Shown here: in pieces, positions 1 through 6,806 of the stretch
Numbering within the stretch: the first letter of the stretch is position 1
Layout of the letters: every line of letters starts with the position of its first letter
NCBI GenBank assembly: GCA_046313675.1
Contig: JBKBXU010000188.1
Location: 1 to 8,921, forward strand
Origin: JBKBXU01 sp046313675
Lineage (GTDB): Bacteria; Bacteroidota; Bacteroidia; Cytophagales; Cytophagaceae
Direction: 5' to 3'
DNA: 8,921 nt
Program-made: the position numbers and the translations under genes
The notes under the pieces: generated by a model
Seen by the model: the letters and a program-made list of their open reading frames with translations, nothing else
What the model was told of the DNA's origin: nothing
Database searches by the model: none

Positions 1-368
1 AACTTAGGCGGCCCAAATGAACCTTTGGCATTATTGGATGCTGCAATACCTTCTTTTGGCATACCAATCCAATTGCTGTCAGATTTATCATTTTTATTTT
101 CATCATGCAGCAGTGCAAAAGCATATGTTCCCTCCTCAAGGCCGTCTATTACAATTTTGGCTCTGCCCGCTTTTATATCTCCATAAACTATTTTGATGGC
201 CTTATCAGGATCCATAGGAAATCCATCTTCCGTAGTATAAATGGTTACCTTAATATTACCCTCATCACTTCTGATATCAGAAACATTGATTATAAGTTTC
301 CCTTTGTCCTGTGCCTGAAGAGGAATCCAAAGTGCAAACAGGCTGAAAAATAGTATTATCTTTTTCAT
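1..368 (-). CDS. DUF2141 family secreted protein (3' end outside window)
   Basis: This is the N-terminal 122 codons of a gene cut by the left edge. It starts at the ATG at 368-366 with a signal peptide (MKKIILFFSLFALWIPLQAQ), so the product is expected in the periplasm or outer membrane. The mature part reads as a beta-rich domain. It contains GKLIINVSDIRSDEGNIKVTIY near the start and, later, LLHDENKNDKSDSNWIGMPKEG and then NNAKGSFGPPK. The HDEN-x-N-x-x-x-D run followed by G-x-PKEG and NNAKG-x-FGPP is characteristic of the DUF2141 family, common in Bacteroidota and of unknown biochemical role. The start lies 5 nt after the stop of the gene at 374-1021, so it is very likely the last visible gene of that operon. 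The missing C-terminus should be only about 20-30 residues by family length. Confidence 0.85.
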   Translation of the reverse strand, partial: MKKIILFFSLFALWIPLQAQDKGKLIINVSDIRSDEGNIKVTIYTTEDGFPMDPDKAIKIVYGDIKAGRAKIVIDGLEEGTYAFALLHDENKNDKSDSNWIGMPKEGIAASNNAKGSFGPPK

Positions 369-373
369 ACGAA

Positions 374-1021
374 TTAATTTACGATAAATGGCATTTTTTT
401 AATGAAACTATTTTTTTCAATTTCTACAAGAATAAAAGAGGCAAGGTCAGCTCTGGTCAATTTAAAACCTTTTAATTTCCCCACATAACCTACCTGGTAA
501 TTTCCTTTTGCAGGGTCATCGGTGAGCATAGGCCCTCTTACGATTGTCCAGTCAAGCCCCGATTGCCTGATCATCTCCGCATGAGCCCTTCCATCCAATA
601 AAGCAGCTCTGGCTCCCTTACCAGCCAGATTTTTCATAATGTACACAATTAGCTTATCCATAAAGCCCGGCTGGTCATTTTGAGGATCTCTTACCCCACC
701 ACCTGTTACGGAGATTAGCCGGGTAACCCCTGCCATTTCCATTGCCTGAATAATATTTTTAATCGCCTTCACTTGCAGGTCTTCGGGTGAATCTTTAACA
801 TGGCCTAACAAAGATACAACCGCATCACTACCAGAAATCACCTCATTCACCTTTGTAGGATCTAAAACATCTCCCTTAATCAATAAAAGATTGGGGTTGG
901 TAAACTTTACTTTGCCGGGTTTTCGTACCAAGGCCCGGACGAAATAGCCCTTTTCTAATGCTTGTTTTACAAAAGGGACACCGGTTTTCCCGGTCGCCCC
1001 AAATACTGAAATGGTTTTCAT
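374..1021 (-). CDS. NAD(P)H-binding SDR/NmrA-like protein
   Basis: A 215-residue protein with an N-terminal Rossmann fold. The strand-turn motif GATGKTG is at residues 8-14, followed by the second strand ending ALVRKP (30-34), whose Arg is typical of NADP(H) preference. Further family landmarks are GDVLD (50-54), SVTGGG (104-109) and DWTIVRGP (157-164). This is the NAD(P)H-binding (PF13460) type of atypical short-chain dehydrogenase, lacking a clear YxxxK catalytic pair, so it may be a reductase or a redox sensor; the substrate cannot be told. The ATG at 1021-1019 overlaps the TGA of the upstream gene as ATGA, which indicates translational coupling. An upstream in-frame TTG at 1027 is possible but less likely. 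It sits downstream of a second NmrA-like gene and 5 nt before the DUF2141 gene in a MarR-associated operon. Confidence 0.85.
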   Translation of the reverse strand: MKTISVFGATGKTGVPFVKQALEKGYFVRALVRKPGKVKFTNPNLLLIKGDVLDPTKVNEVISGSDAVVSLLGHVKDSPEDLQVKAIKNIIQAMEMAGVTRLISVTGGGVRDPQNDQPGFMDKLIVYIMKNLAGKGARAALLDGRAHAEMIRQSGLDWTIVRGPMLTDDPAKGNYQVGYVGKLKGFKLTRADLASFILVEIEKNSFIKKMPFIVN

Positions 1022-1863
1022 ATCCAATAATCTTTATGTTGCTCAATAAAAGTTTTTACATCATTTGGTTCACTTCCTGTAACTTCTTTAACTGTAGAGG
1101 TAATTTCCGGTAAAGCCTGAAAGCGGGCAAAGAAATGAAGCATGATAAGTACCAGAATATATCCTGACGGGCAACCCTCTCTTTTTTTATGCATGAAGAA
1201 CCTTAGAAGACCCGGATTAATGTAGTTGATATTTTTCTTTATGGATTTTGACAGTAATTCCGCAACTTCATCAAAATTCAGTAAATCGCTTCCAGTTAAG
1301 GTAAGTGCCGTATTGACAAACTTTTCAGGATTGGAAAGAACCACGGAAATCACCTTGCCAATGTCCATGACATCAATCCAGAGAAAAGGAGTTTTACCTG
1401 CCGGCAAAAATATTCTTTGCTTTTCTTTGATATCGTTCTTTAAGGTTGTGGAGAGGTTTTGCATAAAATAAGACGGCCTGATAAAAGTATAGGGAATCTT
1501 ACTTTTCTGAATGATGCTCTCTATTTTAGCATGTGGTATGAATCTTATTTTTTCTGCCCCCTGCACAGATAGGAACACAATGTGACTTACCCCTTCAATT
1601 TTACAGGTATTGATAAATGGGGCAAAGTATTTTTTTACATCTGAAATGTGAGGAGGACGAAGCAGAAAAACCGTTTTTATCCCTCTTAAGGCTAATGTAA
1701 ACGTTTCAGTGTTTTCAAGATCCAGCACCCTGATATTATCAGTAGCTCTTTGTGGATCTATGGTAGTTGTATAAGATTTTTCAATAATATACTGTGGCAG
1801 ATGCTTTAAAACAGCATTGCAAACATTTCCTCCGGCTCCGGTAAGTAAAATATTTTTCTCCAT
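1018..1863 (-). CDS. NmrA-like family NAD(P)-binding protein
   Basis: A 281-residue protein of the NmrA-like (PF05368) group, which includes quinone oxidoreductase QorB-type and azoreductase-like enzymes as well as redox sensors. Visible landmarks are the nucleotide-binding turn TGAGGNVC (8-15), FLSVQGAE (97-104), HAKIE (111-115) and TFIRPSYFMQNL (126-137), the last being a strong family signature. In GxxGxxG the third glycine is replaced by Cys15, an unusual substitution in the dinucleotide-binding loop. The start is ATG at 1863, 10 nt after the DUF6069 stop, and the stop overlaps the start of the next gene as ATGA. It therefore lies in the middle of a tight operon. It shares its general fold with the following gene but not its length or motifs, so the two are not recent duplicates. 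NADPH-dependent quinone or electrophile reduction is a reasonable guess, not shown. Confidence 0.82.
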   Translation of the reverse strand: MEKNILLTGAGGNVCNAVLKHLPQYIIEKSYTTTIDPQRATDNIRVLDLENTETFTLALRGIKTVFLLRPPHISDVKKYFAPFINTCKIEGVSHIVFLSVQGAEKIRFIPHAKIESIIQKSKIPYTFIRPSYFMQNLSTTLKNDIKEKQRIFLPAGKTPFLWIDVMDIGKVISVVLSNPEKFVNTALTLTGSDLLNFDEVAELLSKSIKKNINYINPGLLRFFMHKKREGCPSGYILVLIMLHFFARFQALPEITSTVKEVTGSEPNDVKTFIEQHKDYWI

Positions 1864-1873
1864 TGATGCCTAT

Positions 1874-2284
1874 TTATATGCTTGTAGTTAAAGAAATCCG
1901 GCTCTTAAGAATAAACCATGTAATAATTGCAGCCGCATAAACATGCATGATAAAAAAACCTGCTTTTACAGCCAATGAAACATCGATCAGTAATGGCAGG
2001 AAGGACAGCATTAATACTGTAATACTGATGATGATAAAGATTATCTCCGGTTTTGCTGTAGTCTTTTTTAACAGCATGAAAATAAGTCCGCCGGCAACAG
2101 CGGGAACAAATGACGATACTGGAATATCCCAGGCTGGTAGTGCGACAAGTCCGGAACCGTCGTGGGCAGGCAACAGGAATTCCACCCCCAGGACAACCCG
2201 AAAGAAATAGAAAATAAGCAAGTTCCCTGACAAGGCGCATAAACCGCCCAAAATAGCGTTTTTAAAGATTAGTGAGTTTTTCAT
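1874..2284 (-). CDS. DUF6069-type four-helix membrane protein
   Basis: A 136-residue integral membrane protein with four likely transmembrane segments at about residues 9-31, 53-73, 80-100 and 105-126. The pattern is an N-terminal helix ending in NLLIFYFFR, a loop with LLPAHDGSG, a second helix with PAVAGGLIFMLL, then LSFLPLLID and a last helix beginning FFIMHVYAAA. It resembles DUF6069 proteins, whose function is unknown; the family name is from memory of its pattern. The ATG at 2284-2282 is preferred; a longer reading from a TTG at 2314 would run close to the proposed operator at 2317-2331. It is the first gene after marR on this strand, separated by 64 nt containing that operator, and ends 10 nt before the NmrA gene. 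It is probably the first gene of the regulated unit. Confidence 0.75.
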   Translation of the reverse strand: MKNSLIFKNAILGGLCALSGNLLIFYFFRVVLGVEFLLPAHDGSGLVALPAWDIPVSSFVPAVAGGLIFMLLKKTTAKPEIIFIIISITVLMLSFLPLLIDVSLAVKAGFFIMHVYAAAIITWFILKSRISLTTSI

Positions 2285-2316
2285 AAGAATATATATTTTA
2301 AGTGATACAAACAACT

Positions 2317-2331
2317 ATTGATAATATCAAC
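2317..2331 (-). promoter_or_regulatory. Proposed MarR operator upstream of the DUF6069 gene
   Basis: Read on the minus strand this is GTTGATATTATCAAT, a near-perfect palindrome (TTGATA and TATCAA arms about one central base). It matches 13 of 15 bases of the element upstream of marR (GTTGACATTATCAAC). It lies 33 bp before the DUF6069 ATG, where a repressor could block a promoter serving the four downstream genes. A 15-bp AT-rich palindrome with TTGA half-sites is a typical size for a MarR dimer site. Binding is inferred from position and repetition only. Confidence 0.6.
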
Positions 2332-2348
2332 TTTTTAATCAAAAAATT

Positions 2349-2777
2349 TTATTCTGCGTTCTTTTTCATTTGATTCAATATTTTTTTGAACGTATAAAGA
2401 TCGTCTGATGGCACATTTTTTGTTAATTCATCCATCAATGCATCAATAATCCCTCGTCCCTGCTTTATAATTTGAGCACCTTCAGGTGTTACAACAAGGT
2501 TTTTCTTCCTCCGGTCATTTCCATCTATACTCCTACTTATCAAACCATTTCTTTCCAGACTATCTAACTGTCTCAAAACGGCAGATTTATCTTTTGCCAT
2601 TATATCAGCCAATTCCGTTTGCTGACTTTCTTCCTTTTGATCAATTAGATTCAGCAGGCCAAACTGGTCAGGAGAAACAGGCATACCCAATTTAATAAAT
2701 TTGACCCGGATACTTTTAGATAACAACCTGAGCGTATCTCCTAACAATAGACCTAATGGCTGATCTTCGTAATTCAT
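2349..2777 (-). CDS. MarR family transcriptional regulator
   Basis: A 142-residue winged-helix regulator of normal MarR length. The N-terminal dimerisation helix covers roughly residues 5-30. Recognition helices are in TELADIMAKDKSAVLRQLDSLERNGLI (54-80). The wing is RSIDGNDRRKKNLVVT (82-97), including the family's D-x-R motif (Asp88, Arg90). The C-terminal dimerisation helix is 100-138. There is no cysteine, so it is not a thiol-based OhrR-type sensor; a small-molecule ligand is more likely. It probably represses itself and the downstream DUF6069-NmrA-NmrA-DUF2141 genes, since similar palindromes stand upstream of marR and between marR and the next gene. It starts at the ATG at 2777-2775; a -7-like TAAATTTA lies on the minus strand at 2798-2791, with the operator immediately upstream. 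Confidence 0.92.
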   Translation of the reverse strand: MNYEDQPLGLLLGDTLRLLSKSIRVKFIKLGMPVSPDQFGLLNLIDQKEESQQTELADIMAKDKSAVLRQLDSLERNGLISRSIDGNDRRKKNLVVTPEGAQIIKQGRGIIDALMDELTKNVPSDDLYTFKKILNQMKKNAE

Positions 2778-2798
2778 AAGTTAAAGTTCGTAAATTTA

Positions 2799-2813
2799 GT
2801 TGACATTATCAAC
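2799..2813 (-). promoter_or_regulatory. Proposed MarR operator upstream of marR
   Basis: GTTGACATTATCAAC on the plus strand has GTTGA / TCAAC inverted arms around five bases. It sits 22 bp upstream of the marR ATG and abuts a -7-like TAAATTTA (2791-2798). It matches the element at 2317-2331 (read on the other strand) at 13 of 15 positions, which is the main evidence that both are sites for the same protein. Autorepression is the usual arrangement for marR genes; binding here is inferred. Confidence 0.6.
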
Positions 2814-2822
2814 CTTTTTTTA

Positions 2823-2872
2823 TTTAACCCTGAATATGCAATGGAAAGTTCTATTGCATATTCAGGGTTAAA
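2823..2872. repeat. Perfect 20-bp inverted repeat (hairpin)
   Basis: The arms at 2823-2842 (TTTAACCCTGAATATGCAAT) and 2853-2872 are exact reverse complements, separated by 10 bases. A G-T and a G-C pair can extend the stem into the loop, leaving six loop bases. It lies between the divergent marR and the plus-strand gene at 2985, upstream of both. Neither side has a terminator-like T-run after the stem: on the minus strand the stem is followed by an A-run. It is therefore not a good intrinsic terminator for either neighbour. Possibilities are a cruciform or protein-binding palindrome, a small mobile-repeat remnant, or a structured RNA. No second copy is seen in the window. Confidence 0.85.
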
Positions 2873-2984
2873 CTAAACATTTCCTGCAAAGTTCCTATAT
2901 CGATCACTTAAAGCATCAACCTTACAAAAATTTTCTTTTACTCTGTATCTTGTTAAATTTATGCGTTAGAAGGAACACCAACTT

Positions 2985-3737
2985 ATGAAAAAATCGAAGC
3001 TCCCTTTAAGGGAACAAATCCAAAAAAGACTTTTTGCACAATCCGACACACCGATCATCATCTACCTTGTTGTTTTATTAGGTATAGGTTTTTCATTATT
3101 CTTGCGCCGTTACCATGAAGACCTCTCTCTAAACCTTGTTTCCGAAATATTAGGAGCTGCATTCACACTGTTTATCATTGATGTGATGCTGGTCAAGACC
3201 AAAACTAAACGGTGGCGTGTGGTTCAAAAGCACGTTGATTACCTGATCGCACGAAATGTAAACCGCATACGGGATGGTATTTCAACCCGTGTATTCTCTT
3301 TTCATCCTTCTTTAAAAATAGAATACGCCGAAGATGATATCCCAAACCAGATACGCATACAAAGAGAAGCCTTACTTAATGATCTGGAGGATTTAGACAC
3401 TGAACAACTGGCATCCAAAATTAACCTGGATTTATTTTCCGATGATAATTATGAGTACTTCAATGAAAAAGCAGACGATATCTGGAGTATTATAAACATG
3501 AAATACTCAGAGTATCTGGCCCCGCAACTGGTGCATCTGTTGATTGAACTCCATACAAACCTGAAAGATGTATGTGCGCAAATCCGTATTTATAATAAAT
3601 CCAACCGCTATACGAATGAAAAAGAATACTATCACAAAACAGGTCTGAAAGGTGCGGCGGGGCATCTCAAAGAAATTATCAGGATTTCCATTATTCTGAA
3701 AAAACAGGGCTATTCTGAACCGGCTAAAAAAATGTAG
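2985..3737 (+). CDS. Two-helix membrane protein of unknown function
   Basis: A 250-residue protein I do not recognise. The short charged N-terminus (KKSKLPLREQIQKRLF) is followed by two predicted membrane helices at about 23-40 (PIIIYLVVLLGIGFSLFL) and 51-70 (LVSEILGAAFTLFIIDVMLV). A Lys/Arg-rich stretch (KTKTKRWRVVQKH) then leads into a cytoplasmic helical domain of about 170 residues, rich in Leu, Asp and Glu, with LNDLEDLDTEQLASKINLDLF and later HLLIELHTNLKDVCAQIRIYN. No catalytic motif is seen. The architecture resembles uncharacterised two-helix proteins with a helical cytosolic domain. The ATG at 2985 follows AGAAGGA at about 10 nt. It appears monocistronic, with a shared terminator directly downstream and divergent marR upstream. 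Confidence 0.75.
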   Translation: MKKSKLPLREQIQKRLFAQSDTPIIIYLVVLLGIGFSLFLRRYHEDLSLNLVSEILGAAFTLFIIDVMLVKTKTKRWRVVQKHVDYLIARNVNRIRDGISTRVFSFHPSLKIEYAEDDIPNQIRIQREALLNDLEDLDTEQLASKINLDLFSDDNYEYFNEKADDIWSIINMKYSEYLAPQLVHLLIELHTNLKDVCAQIRIYNKSNRYTNEKEYYHKTGLKGAAGHLKEIIRISIILKKQGYSEPAKKM

Positions 3738-3738
3738 A

Positions 3739-3786
3739 GAAACAATAAAGTCCGGGAATTTCATATTTCCGGACTTTATTGTTTTT
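3739..3786. terminator. Bidirectional intrinsic terminator
   Basis: Arms AACAATAAAGTCCGG (3741-3755) and its exact complement (3769-3783) are extended inward by a G-T pair and three A-T pairs, giving a 19-bp stem with a 5-base loop. The plus-strand side ends in a run of five T. On the minus strand the stem runs into TTGTTTCTC, a weaker tail. It lies between two convergent genes, and its end overlaps the lipoprotein stop codon (3787-3785), so it can serve both. Confidence 0.9.
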
Positions 3787-4276
3787 AGTAACAGGTAATG
3801 GATCCAGATACTACTCTACTATCACCCGATGAATTGGTCAATGTTACATCTTCAAAACTTGCTACAAGGGTGCTACCTTCTATTTTAACGTCAATACTGC
3901 CGGTACTTCCTGAGGCAAAGCGATCACTATTTTGCTCAGATTCGTGTACCGAAATACTAATCCCAATAACATTCAGATTATAGGTTCCATCCTCGGTTGG
4001 CCTGGAATTAAAGGAAACATTTACTACCGGGTAACTATTTGGTGGATTCATATTACGGGGATTCATAATAAAGCCAAATTCAGAATCATTGCTACGTCCC
4101 GAAACCTCCGTTGTTTTACCATCTATGGTAATTATTCCTTCGGTATCACCCGGGAAATGTGTATTGGTATTATTATTATTGCCAGAAGGTGTCGGTTCTT
4201 CCTCTTTTTTGCAGCTTGAAAATAGCACAAAAAAAGCAAGTAGGGTAAGTGGGAATAAGCGTAATGCCTGTTTCAT
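3785..4276 (-). CDS. Small surface-type lipoprotein, hypothetical
   Basis: A 163-residue lipoprotein from the ATG at 4276-4274; a TTG three codons upstream is less likely. The signal peptide MKQALRLFPLTLLAFFVLFSS ends at the lipobox Cys22 (LFSSC). The next residues are KKEEEPTPS, an acidic stretch after the Cys like the export signal of surface-exposed Bacteroidota lipoproteins. An Asn/Thr/Pro-rich linker (about 28-40) precedes a beta-rich domain of about 120 residues with no motif I recognise; it begins GIITIDGKTTEVSGRSND and ends VVSGSITCY. A second Cys is the penultimate residue. It is divergent from the xylanase gene over 186 nt and convergent with the gene at 2985. A link to xylan use is possible but not shown. 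Confidence 0.8.
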   Translation of the reverse strand: MKQALRLFPLTLLAFFVLFSSCKKEEEPTPSGNNNNTNTHFPGDTEGIITIDGKTTEVSGRSNDSEFGFIMNPRNMNPPNSYPVVNVSFNSRPTEDGTYNLNVIGISISVHESEQNSDRFASGSTGSIDVKIEGSTLVASFEDVTLTNSSGDSRVVSGSITCY

Positions 4277-4462
4277 ATTTCTCAATTTTAAGTAGTTGAT
4301 AAATAAGCTTACTTATTCCTTACGCAAATCAGACTCCATGGTTCATATTTTTTAAATTTGCCCTAACAAAGTCATAAAATTTGAACTTTAATGATTTTAT
4401 TTTGTAACATTACAACTTATTAGACCCTAAAAGAGCGTCGATTCTCCAATAAATTTACTACT

Positions 4463-6565
4463 ATGAAAAAAAATATACCCCTAATTTTTAATCTTTCATT
4501 TAGGATTACTTTGTTAACTCTTTTATTAAGCAATTCCTTTCAGTCTCTGGCACAGCTTGCTGCAGGACAAGAAAAATTTCTAGGAAATATTATGCCCAGC
4601 CACTGGGACTATGCACCTGTTGTACCGGAAAACTTCGGGGACTATTGGAATCAGGTCAGTCCTGAAAATGCCGGCAAATGGGGTATTGTAGAGGGAAACA
4701 TGGGTACCTACAATTGGGCTGACCTTGACCTGATATATAATTATGCCAAGAGCAATAACATTCCATTTCGCCAACATGTCATGGTTTGGGGTTCCCAACA
4801 ACCAACGTGGATGGAAGATTTAACCATAGAAGAACAACGTGCTAAAGTCGAAGAATGGTTTTCCACATTTGCCGAGCGTTACCATGATACGGATATTTTG
4901 GAAGTAGCCAACGAGTTCTTACCCGACCATGCACCTGAGCTTCTTTATCTGGATGCCATTGGAGGGCGTAACAACGGCGCTGACAATCCATTTTTAGCAG
5001 AGCATGAAGAAGAATACGGCCCCTACGGGACAGGATACGATTTCCTTATATGGAGCTTTGCCAAAGCAAGAGCGTATTTCCCAAATGCAGTCCTACATAT
5101 AAATGATTACGGGGTCATCAGCAATCATGGTATGACACCCAATACCATTGAGCAATACCTGGAAATGATTGAAGTTCTTAACGAGCGGGGATTGATTGAT
5201 GCGGTAGGCTTACAATGCCATTATTTCAACGTAGATAACCTGTCGGCAGAAGATATACAGGCAAATCTGGACTGGATAAGTGAAGAGACGGGCTTACCAA
5301 TTTACATTACCGAACTGGACATCACCAGCGGCTCAGGGACAGATTCGGAAGAAGAACAAAGAGACCGCTATGCAGAAAAATTCCCTGTATTCTGGGAACA
5401 CCCAAATGTGATAGGCGTTACCCTATGGGGCTATATGGCCGACATTAACTGGGTAGTGGACCGAGAAGATTATCCCGAAAACCATGGTACCAGTGGCCTC
5501 CTGAACGAAGACGGATCGGAGCGCTTGGCTATGCAATGGCTTCGCGGTTACCTTGAAAGCCTGCTTGGAGATGAAGTCGTAATAACAAGACAACCACGAA
5601 GTATACAAGTACGTGCAGGTGAAGAAGCAAGCTTTGAGGTACGAGCAGCCGGAGAAGAGCCTATCTCCTACCAGTGGTATTTTCAAGGCGAGGAGATCGA
5701 CGATGCGGATCAAAGCATTTATACCATTGCCGAAGCTGATGAAAGCCATGTGGGTGAATATTATGTGGTGCTAAGTAATGCCCACACCGGGGAAGTTATC
5801 AGTCAAACCGTGACACTTTCCCTTATAGTACAAACACCCTTTAATGGGATACCACATGCCATACCCGGAACAATTCCAGCGGAAGAATTTGACCTTGGAG
5901 GCCAAAACGTTGCTTACTACGATACAAGTCCGGATGTTAATCAGGGCAGACAGTTCCGACCCGACGAAGGTGTGGATATAGCTGGCCCTGATGACGATAA
6001 TAATGATTATATCATAGCCTGGATCGAAAACAATGAATGGCTGGAGTACACCGTCAATGTGGAACGTAATGGCCTCTACAAAATAACTTTCCGCATAGCC
6101 TCAGGGGGAAATGGCAGGTTCACCGTGTCCTTCAACGGTCAGGAAGCCTTCGAAATACAAACACCATCCACCTCAACGGCTGCCAATTGGTGGGAAGATT
6201 ATACCTATACCGATGTAGTAGTAGAGGATGTTGTTCTAAATGAGGGAGAACAAATCATGCGCATTGATGTGATCAGCGGAGGATTCAATTTTAATTACAT
6301 GAAATTTGAAGATGTGACGCCAAACAGTACATTAAAGACTTCTGATGCGAACATCTTTTGCTATCCTAACCCTTCCGAAGATTCTTTTACCCTGGAAGTG
6401 GACGGCTCCTTTGAATACAAAATAGTCGACATGACAGGAAATTTACTTTACACAGGAATGGGGGAAAACCGTGAAACCCTGGGACAAGATCTTCCGGCAG
6501 GTATGTATATATTGCATGTTTTAACGGACGAAGGCCAAAAGACCACCAAACTCGTAAAACTATAA
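4463..6565 (+). CDS. Secreted GH10 endo-1,4-beta-xylanase with Ig-like, CBM6 and T9SS modules
   Basis: A 700-residue modular enzyme predicted to cut beta-1,4-xylan outside the cell. Modules in order are: signal peptide about 1-31; GH10 barrel about 36-368; Ig-like domain about 373-456, with YQWYFQG and GEYYVVLSN but no disulfide cysteines; CBM6 about 470-617, with AEEFD, NEWLEYTV and FNFNYMKF; and T9SS type A sorting domain about 630-700, with YPNPSEDSF and a final KLVKL. In the barrel the acid/base is Glu151 in EVANE and the nucleophile Glu284 in YITELDI. His105, Trp109, Gln251 and His253 (LQCHY) are also kept. The usual W-H-S-Q is W-G-S-Q-Q-P (109-114), as in a known GH10 subgroup. The start ATG follows TAAATTTA (4450-4457). 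No SusC/SusD pair or other glycosidase is adjacent, so it stands alone. Tandem TAA stops close the gene. Confidence 0.96.
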   Translation: MKKNIPLIFNLSFRITLLTLLLSNSFQSLAQLAAGQEKFLGNIMPSHWDYAPVVPENFGDYWNQVSPENAGKWGIVEGNMGTYNWADLDLIYNYAKSNNIPFRQHVMVWGSQQPTWMEDLTIEEQRAKVEEWFSTFAERYHDTDILEVANEFLPDHAPELLYLDAIGGRNNGADNPFLAEHEEEYGPYGTGYDFLIWSFAKARAYFPNAVLHINDYGVISNHGMTPNTIEQYLEMIEVLNERGLIDAVGLQCHYFNVDNLSAEDIQANLDWISEETGLPIYITELDITSGSGTDSEEEQRDRYAEKFPVFWEHPNVIGVTLWGYMADINWVVDREDYPENHGTSGLLNEDGSERLAMQWLRGYLESLLGDEVVITRQPRSIQVRAGEEASFEVRAAGEEPISYQWYFQGEEIDDADQSIYTIAEADESHVGEYYVVLSNAHTGEVISQTVTLSLIVQTPFNGIPHAIPGTIPAEEFDLGGQNVAYYDTSPDVNQGRQFRPDEGVDIAGPDDDNNDYIIAWIENNEWLEYTVNVERNGLYKITFRIASGGNGRFTVSFNGQEAFEIQTPSTSTAANWWEDYTYTDVVVEDVVLNEGEQIMRIDVISGGFNFNYMKFEDVTPNSTLKTSDANIFCYPNPSEDSFTLEVDGSFEYKIVDMTGNLLYTGMGENRETLGQDLPAGMYILHVLTDEGQKTTKLVKL

Positions 6566-6706
6566 TAAGCCTTTATTTACATTACGGCAAGAGGTCTCAA
6601 CATAGAGAAAATACTAAAAGGATAGAGAACGAGAAAAAATCGAGAAATTCTTAATGCATGACTGTATATAACATAAAATAAGAAGTGGGGACGTTCAATG
6701 AATTAG

Positions 6707-6766
6707 GAGTGGTGGAATGTAAAATAAAGGCTAGTCTCGCTTTTCACATTTCACCACTTGTTTTTT
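6707..6766 (+). terminator. Terminator hairpin downstream of the xylanase gene
   Basis: Left arm 6707-6724 (GAGTGGTGGAATGTAAAA) pairs with 6741-6759 with two G-T wobbles and one mismatch, across a 16-base loop. It is followed by a run of six T (6761-6766). It lies about 140 nt after the xylanase stop; the stretch before it (6566-6706) is purine-rich and has no gene or other element I can support. The end of the right arm coincides with the proposed -33 box of arsR. Confidence 0.7.
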
Positions 6767-6792
6767 AAAACCTTCTATCGTAATATTGCGTT
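6757..6792 (+). promoter_or_regulatory. arsR promoter with overlapping ArsR operator
   Basis: CTTG (6757-6760) and TAATATTG (6781-6788), 20 nt apart, match the Bacteroidota -33 TTTG / -7 TAnnTTTG pattern at three of four and five of six fixed bases. Centred on the -7 box is ATCGTAATATTGCGTT (6777-6792), an imperfect palindrome that agrees at 13 of 16 bases with the element in front of arsM (7152-7167). A repressor on it would cover the -7 box, the usual ArsR mode of autorepression. The arsR ATG is 14 nt downstream. Confidence 0.65.
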
Positions 6793-6806
6793 ATATAAAT
6801 AAAAAT

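Noticed and set aside
105..353. 82-codon plus-strand open frame
   Set aside because: It lies opposite the DUF2141 gene, which has a signal peptide and clear family motifs; the plus-strand product has no recognisable features.
4402..4415. Palindrome TTGTAA-CA-TTACAA before the xylanase
   Set aside because: Six-base arms in AT-rich DNA with no second copy; too weak to list as an operator, though mentioned as a possible site.
5423..5749. 108-codon minus-strand open frame inside the xylanase gene
   Set aside because: Antisense to conserved GH10 and Ig-like coding sequence; no motif and no plausible start signal, so a chance open frame.
6786..6806. TTG start extending ArsR by seven residues
   Set aside because: The TTG lies within the -7 box and operator, so it would probably not be in the transcript; the ATG at 6807 fits the family length.
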